Positions 58,487 to 64,000 of a DNA stretch of 64,000 bases are shown here, piece by piece; within the stretch, counting starts at the first letter, position 1; the number at the start of each line of letters is the position of its first letter. Where the stretch lies: NCBI GenBank assembly GCA_025201375.1, contig JAIWZP010000042.1:62001-126000 (forward strand). The letters run 5' to 3'. The notes below the pieces were generated by a model. It did no database searches, had not been told where the DNA came from, and saw only the letters and a list, made by a program, of their open reading frames with translations. The DNA is from Gongronella butleri (taxonomy: Eukaryota > Mucoromycota > Mucoromycetes > Mucorales > Cunninghamellaceae). The position numbers and the translations under genes are program-made.

Positions 58487-59997
58487 CTAGTTTTCGCCTG
58501 CCATGGTGATTCTGCGATTGGGGTCAATGAGAGCCTGTGTGGCCTGACCCTGTTCAAGGTCGCCGACGGAGCCGACCATCATGAGACACGGCAAACAGCA
58601 GCCGCAGCAGCAGAGGACGAGGGCCAGTGTCAAAAAGAGCGGGATAAAGACGGTGGGCATGGCAATTGGCCAGATGCCATCTAGGCGGCGCGCAACGAGG
58701 CCCACGAGCGCGTACGCGAGTGCACTGACAATGAGCAAGGCAGCGACGCCGAGCCACACGGTCATTTTGCCCTGGTGCGCAACTTCGGGCTGCGGCAGGC
58801 GGCTGTACAGGCGGTACGCGAGGAACAGCTGGATCGCGTACTTTACAAAGATCAAGTAGACGGGGATGAACACGATGCCCCACGAGCATGTGATGAGGTT
58901 GTCAATGCGCACAGCAACGAGGACAAAAAAGGTGACGCGCAGCACAAAGAACCAAAACATGTGGAAAGCCAATGTGGCCACCAACAAGGCAGCATTGGGC
59001 TTGGCTTGATCCGCGTCGGCGTGTTGCAGTTGCTGGCGAACAATGAGCCATGAAAGGCCGAATTCGAGGCACAAGAGCAAGAAATTGAGACCCTCGAGCA
59101 AAAAATAAGGAATAAACACGGTGACCGCCGACCATGTCACTTTGCCGTCCAAGGCAAGCACAATGAAGATTTGGAATAGCAATGCAAGCGTGAAATACAC
59201 AACGTAGAGCGATCGTGTCAACAAACGTCGGTATTGTTTCGTCTTTTTCTTTTTCGAGTCGCCCTGGTCCATGGCCTCGTCGTCGCCAGCATGATGATGC
59301 TGACGTTCGTGGTCGTCGCCATGTTCGTCATCACCGTCAATGCTGCTGCTGAGCACAAATCGCCCGAGCGCATACAAGAAAAACACATTGACTATCCACA
59401 ATGGCACCCAGACCGTCGCCCACGCCCATGACACGCGGTCGTCAATCTTAAGCGCCAAAAACACAAAGAAGAGAATCAGCAGGATCAAAATGAGGTCCAT
59501 TAAAAGCACCACCGTGCAGATCATCGACTCAATTTCAGGATCAAACAACGGGCTGGCCATTGTCCCCATCATTTGAAGCCCCAATTCGCCATAGCGGTCG
59601 TACACACGTCGCTTCTGCTCATCGCTCAGCACCTAAACAAACAAAAAAAAAAGTCAATTTCAGGGGTCTCCCCTCCCCCTTTTCGCCCTTTTTTGGCGAC
59701 ATTTACCTCATATGCATGGCTAATATCTTTAAACTAGCAAAAAAAAAGTCGTTTTAGTTCCTGAATCTCGGCGCGATGTCGCTCATTCTTACCTGGTCAG
59801 CACAGTCTGGGTTCTTGTCAGGGTGGTAGCGCAAGGCTAAACGTCGGTACGCCTTTCAAAAAAAAAAAAAAAAAAAAAGTCGTCATACAGCTGCTTGTGC
59901 GAGGTGTCGCGCCTCTTTTTACCTTTTTGATCTCGTCCTGACTGGCGCTTTTGCTAATGCCAAGGACGTCATAAAGTCCTGTGGTGCTCCGGTCCAT
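58487..59997 (-). CDS. J-domain protein fused to TMEM185-like transmembrane repeats
   Basis: Four exons (59997-59923, about 59853-59794, about 59733-59707, 59632-58487) give 435 residues. Residues 2-65 form a J domain with LYDVLGISKSASQDEIKKAY, RYHPDKNPD (HPD intact) and a final YDRYGELG. The rest is polytopic, with about eight hydrophobic segments arranged as four related pairs. Each has an Asp followed by Trp or Ile and a V-x-x-P turn: KIDDRVSWAW..VWVPLW, DGKVTWSAVTVFIPYF, RIDNLITCSWGIVFIPVY and RLDGIWP..TVFIPLF. This pattern matches the Tmemb_185A (TMEM185/fragile-X-F) family. A charged linker with HERQHHH lies between pairs. It probably recruits Hsp70 to an ER or Golgi membrane. Confidence 0.8.
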
Positions 59998-60274
59998 GAT
60001 GTGAGGGAAGAAAAAGAAAAAAGGAAGAACTCGAGTGAAAAAAAAAAATGTGGCACCAAAAATAAAAAAAGGGCCCATTCAGCCCAATCGGCCATGTTTC
60101 AGCGGGCTTTGAAATGCGGCAAAGCCGCGCCTGGGGCCTCTTTTTCATTGTCTTTTTTTTTGCTCCTTTTTTTCCATCCCCTTTTTCTTTTAATCAATTT
60201 CATAGCTCGTTGCTAACAAATCGTCATCATTTTTTATTTGTTTTCCAAACAGGTTGTAATAGGAGGCATCTTTA

Positions 60275-62888
60275 TTAATCGACAATGATCTTGGCCTCAA
60301 GGGCTGGGAATTCTTCCAAAAATGCCTATGCAAAAGGTGCGTAAAAAAAAAATTAGAGGGATACACGCGTACACACGCGCTTTTCTTTTTCTACATCCAC
60401 TCCTTACCACCAATAGATCAATCGCATGCTTGACATCATCAACGCCACTTTGTTCACGAATCGAATGCATGCTTAATTGGGGGTTGCCAATATCTAAAAA
60501 AAAAAAAAAAAAAAAAGTGGATGTCAACACGCACGGAAATGAGATGAATAGGAGAGCCCGTGGGCCAATTGGCCCTCGCACACAGCCTAAAACTCACCAA
60601 CAGTGCGCATGCCAAGGTTGGCTGACAGCATGGGGCCAATGGTGCTGCCACATCTGTATAAAAAAAAAAAAAAAAAAAAAAAAGGAGGTACAATAGGGGG
60701 AAGAGGGTCAGTGTGTTTTTCGTTGGAGGGGAAGTCTATTTTTCTCAAGGATCAATGTCCATTGCTAAAGCTTACGGCGAGTCATTGCGGACGACGAATT
60801 CCTGCGTGTTTAAACAAAAAAAGAAAAAAAATAGAAAACAAATGAGTAAATAACATGCTGACGCGCTATGCATGTCTATGTCGCGTCTTTACCTGCAGAG
60901 GGATATTGCGGCGCTTGGCCAGCTCCTTCAAGACCAGCGTGGTGACGGAGGTCGTCGCGTAGCGCTACAGAAAAAAAAAAAGCCAACTTGTAAGCAAAAA
61001 AAGCGAGCTGCAGGGAGTTTTTCTGCATCTTACTTGGTTGGCATTGATCTTGATGACGGTGCCACGGTGCATCAGCGGACGGTGGTTCTCCTCGTGCTTG
61101 TCGGCGTAATTGGGATGGTGCGCATGCGCCATATCCGCCGAGACGAGGACGCTTTTATGCAGCGACTCTTCAAACGCGGTGGGCGACGCGGTCTGAACGC
61201 CAATGGGCACCTGTGCAAGACGCTGCAGCGTCGTCGGCAGCAAGTTCGAGTCCGCACCGTGCGCCGTCACGCTGCCAACCTCCTCATTGTCAAACAGAGC
61301 GACAACACGGATGTTTTCGTCCTGTTCAAGGCCCTTGGCCTCCGCCAGCGCGCGAATCGAGCAAAACGACATCTCAAGATTGTCCAGGCGCGGCGAAAAG
61401 ATGAACTCGTTGCAAGCACCACCCACTGTCGAAGGCTGTAAAAAATAAGATTAAGGGGCAAAGAATAAAAAATCAGGAACAGGTTCATTGTTATGCATTT
61501 ATCATGCATCCTGCTACTCTATTTTTACCTGAGTGTCGAAGACGGCCAACTCAAAGTCACGGATGCAGCCAGCTAGTGAAAAGAAAAAAAAGGCGTGTTG
61601 GCCCGTGTGACGCGAGTTTTTCAATGTTTTGGGCTTACGCTTCGTGTTCAATTCGTCGGCAAGGATGCGGACCAACAAGGGATGGTGGCTAGCATCGGCC
61701 TCAACATCATCTTCCTGGGAAAAGCCGGACAATTGACTAGCATGAACAAAAAAAGGGGGCGTGAAAATCAGCACACCATGACACACAGACACAAAAAGCG
61801 CAAAAAGGGGAGGTCTTACGCCTTGATTTCCGTGGCCAGGATGGGCACCAATTGCGACTCCTTGCTGAACTTGAGCTGCACGACAACAAAACAAGGGTCA
61901 ATGGGGGAGTTGGCCGCGCGCGACGCGTCTTTTATGAAATTTTACCTGCTCATTGGCGGTGCGATCCAAATGGATGGCGAGCGTGGGGATACGCATAAGC
62001 GCACGATCCACCTTGACCAATTGGTGCTTGAACGTGCCATCCTGCTGCTCCACAAGCACACGGCCAGCGATCGACAGGTCACGATCAAACCACGTGTGCC
62101 TTTACAAACAAAAAAGAAGTGTCATGAGCTACGTCACGCCCATTGTTTTTTGTTGCCAATAAGCCCCAACGAGCCCCAATTGACCCACTAGGTCGCTTAC
62201 CAGATGCCACCACCATAGGTCTGGACGCCAACCTGGAGGTATTCGGACTTGTTCTTCTTGGACACGGGCTTGAGCTATTTATGAAACGAAGCGGCGACAC
62301 ATTAGGAGAAGAAATGACCCAAAATGGAGAAAAAATGACCCGAACAGGCGAGATCTCGCTGTCAATTTTTTTTTTTTTGTCTTTTTACCTTCAAGCAAGG
62401 CGAGTCGGTATGCGCGCCCAAGATGCTATAGCCGTTACCGGTCTTGTACGCGCCGCCAACGGCAAACGCGACCAAGGCAGAGCCATTGCGCGTGAAATAG
62501 TACTTGCCATTCGCCTTTAGCGACGTGTTCCAATTATCGCGTTCCTTGATTTGCTGATATCCGGCCTAAAAACGAGACAATTGCGACCCGTGAGCACGTT
62601 TGCGCGCGCGCAAATTCAGCGACTTTGCTTACCTTTTCCAACAACAGTGCAGCCTCGTGCGTCGCATGGAAGGGCGACGGCGACTTGTTGATGAAATCGA
62701 GCAAATCTTGAGCTAGAGGGGCAATTCAAAGTCGTGAGCAACTAAAGCACTCGAACCCGAGCTCTCGGACACACTTACCTTCTTGGGGAACAGCAGGGTT
62801 GAACTGCAAGTGACGAAAAAAAAAAAAAAAACGTGAAACACTTGATTTTTACAGCTGTTTGCTTCAAAAAAAAAAGGCTTACCACCAT
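60275..62888 (-). CDS. DNPEP: Aspartyl aminopeptidase (M18)
   Basis: Fifteen exons close in frame to about 468 residues, near the 475 of animal enzymes. Exon 1 codes only Met-Val (62888-62883). M18 marks: LLDFINKSPSPFHA, ILGAHTDSPCLK with the first metal His and Asp, GGGIWHTWFDRDLS, LVPILATEI, FDNEEVGSVT with the catalytic Glu and metal Glu, SADMAHAHHPNY, and CGSTIGPMLSANLGM. The enzyme removes N-terminal Asp/Glu from peptides and forms a dodecameric shell. In fungi it resides in the cytosol, or in the vacuole by the Cvt route as for yeast Ape4. No targeting extension is seen. The internal exons are short, with T/A runs in several introns. Confidence 0.92.
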
Positions 62889-63469
62889 GGTTAACGAGAG
62901 TAGAATAAAAAAAAAAAAAGAAAAGAAAAAGAAACCCCGTGCGAAAGTGGAGCCACCATTTAAATGATCACCCGCTAATGCCGCGGGACATCAACTTTTT
63001 CTTTTTTTTTTTTTCTGCCAGCAATAACCAGCACATAGTCGTCCTTCATCGACCGTTGTGCACTCGCCACCGCGTCAGAAACGTGTCATCGACACAGGAA
63101 TAGGAGTAGAGAGTAGGTGATCGGAATTTATGGATGGCAGGATGGGTTATCATAGTGGCGTCTTGCTCTAAAAACATGAACACGTCGTTTTTGGCGCGCG
63201 CTACGTAAAAGGAATGAATTGTAAACATTTTTGTCGAATGTAACGTTGCCTGGCTTCCCATCAAGGCGATTTATGCTCAAAAGAGACCTGCAGGGTCATT
63301 CATGGGTCTTAAATAATAGGAACAAATCAAGTCATGTTCTTTTTTTCTTTTCCTCTTTTATTTTTTTCCTTTCCCTTATGCTTTTCCTTTTTTTCTTTTC
63401 CCTTGTTGCTTTCTTTTTACGGTATATCATATCGTTTGTTTCAAAAATAAATTTCAATCATTCAATGAT
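62889..63469. other. Intergenic region upstream of the aspartyl aminopeptidase gene
   Basis: T-run near 63,002-63,013 and a T/C-rich stretch at 63,338-63,420. A minus-strand frame of 72 codons (63264-63046) has no homology that I recognise and no splice support, so I do not call it. Confidence 0.4.
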
Positions 63470-64000
63470 ATCATACTGTAACAGTCCCATTTTAATACTG
63501 TAAAAATGGCTACAGTATGGCCGCCATATCAAAATAAAAGAGGTTGTGACGAGTCTACGGTAGGCTGATGAGCCTCGAAAATGACGGTTCCAAGGTTCAC
63601 CCGGTTCTGAACCGACCGGTTCTGTTTTGCTTTTTGCTGCTGTAACAACCACCGGTTCCATATGATACTTCCATTTGGACGGTTCTCAATAAGAATTTCG
63701 CGAACCGGTTCCGATTCTGATTTGGGTCTTTTGGAACAATCGGGTCGGTTCTGTTTTCGTGTTTTGCCCTGGAACCGAACCATTACAGTACTACTGTATT
63801 TACAGTATTAGAACCTTTTAGGATCCCTAGCTATCTACTATTAGTAGGCCTCCTCGCTCCTGCGTCGTCGTCCTGCACTCCTGGGTCCTGCCTGCCTGCA
63901 GCCATCCGCCAGCACCCAGCAGCAGGTGCAGTGCACAAAACTTGTCTATAATACAGTGTATCATACTGTACTCAGTAGTAGTATGTACAGTACGCAAAAA
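63470..64000. repeat. Repeat-rich end region with TACTGTA palindromes and ACCGGTTC repeats
   Basis: TACTGTA or TACAGTA occurs near 63,474, 63,498, 63,510, 63,785-63,808 (a compact inverted triplet), and in the last 60 bp. Between 63,585 and 63,780 the word ACCGGTTC or its close variants occurs many times on both strands (63,598, 63,616, 63,652, 63,702, 63,747). The same TACTGTA words lie at 5,262-5,345. It resembles the subterminal repeats of a DNA transposon, but no transposase is present and the element may continue past the window. Confidence 0.5.

Noticed and set aside
62745..62775. GGTTCGAGT-like T-loop on the minus strand
   Set aside because: It lies in an intron of the aspartyl aminopeptidase gene and no acceptor stem or anticodon arm can be folded around it.
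63046..63264. Minus-strand open frame of 72 codons
   Set aside because: No recognisable domain, no CT-rich leader and no homology that I know; left as intergenic.

Overview
The window is nuclear DNA of a filamentous fungus. An early-diverging lineage (Mucoromycota, probably Mucorales-like) is my best inference. Genes are compact and split by many short introns with canonical GT-AG and some GC-AG borders. Long A or T homopolymers fill introns and intergenic gaps, and CT-rich leaders precede many start codons. The gene content includes GDP-mannose 4,6-dehydratase, Erg26, Pho8, Dpp1-type lipid phosphatase and a Zn2Cys6-PAS factor, which fits a fungus. No rRNA, tRNA, CRISPR or prokaryotic operon structure was seen. 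I assigned exons by reading splice sites and requiring the reading frame to close across all exons; no transcript data were available.

Layout. 1-98: edge of a minus-strand gene. 0.8-3.5 kb: a receptor-like membrane pseudokinase (+). 4.2-5.3 kb: a satellite-like array. 5.4-13.9 kb: five minus-strand genes (SGNH/PC-esterase-like type II membrane protein, FAM72 homologue, Pro-rich single-pass protein, LEA2-like membrane protein, seven-segment membrane protein). 14-17.5 kb: gene-poor, with a diverged dispersed repeat. 17.5-21.8 kb: a 16-exon secreted subtilase (-). 23.2-28.5 kb: three plus-strand metabolic genes (amino acid transporter, TPR-metallo-beta-lactamase fusion, Erg26). 28.7-29.85 kb: foldback element. 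30.1-34.1 kb: PH-domain protein and vacuolar alkaline phosphatase (-). 35.3-36.0 kb: small His-tailed protein (+). 36.7-37.9 kb: second copy of the dispersed repeat. 39.2-43.3 kb: Zn2Cys6-PAS transcription factor and GDP-mannose dehydratase (+). 43.6-48.1 kb: zinc-finger protein and WD40 protein, divergent from a gap of about 63 bp. 48.3-49.4 kb: second foldback copy. 49.7-52.4 kb: head-to-head pair of homologous polytopic membrane proteins. 52.6-62.9 kb: aldose 1-epimerase, PAP2 phosphatase, an unresolved coding-like segment, mitochondrial adenylate kinase, J-domain/TMEM185-like protein and aspartyl aminopeptidase. 63.4-64.0 kb: repeat-rich DNA with TACTGTA palindromes and ACCGGTTC repeats.

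Functional themes. The genes are not a biosynthetic cluster; they are ordinary dispersed eukaryotic genes. Several act at membranes or in the vacuole/secretory route (Pho8, AAAP transporter, Dpp1-like phosphatase, subtilase, aspartyl aminopeptidase, esterase-like Golgi-type protein, Gmd for GDP-fucose). The unusual items are the transmembrane pseudokinase, the FAM72 homologue, the J-domain-TMEM185-like and TPR-MBL fusions, the divergent paralogous membrane pair, the long-arm foldback repeats, and at least four GC-AG introns.
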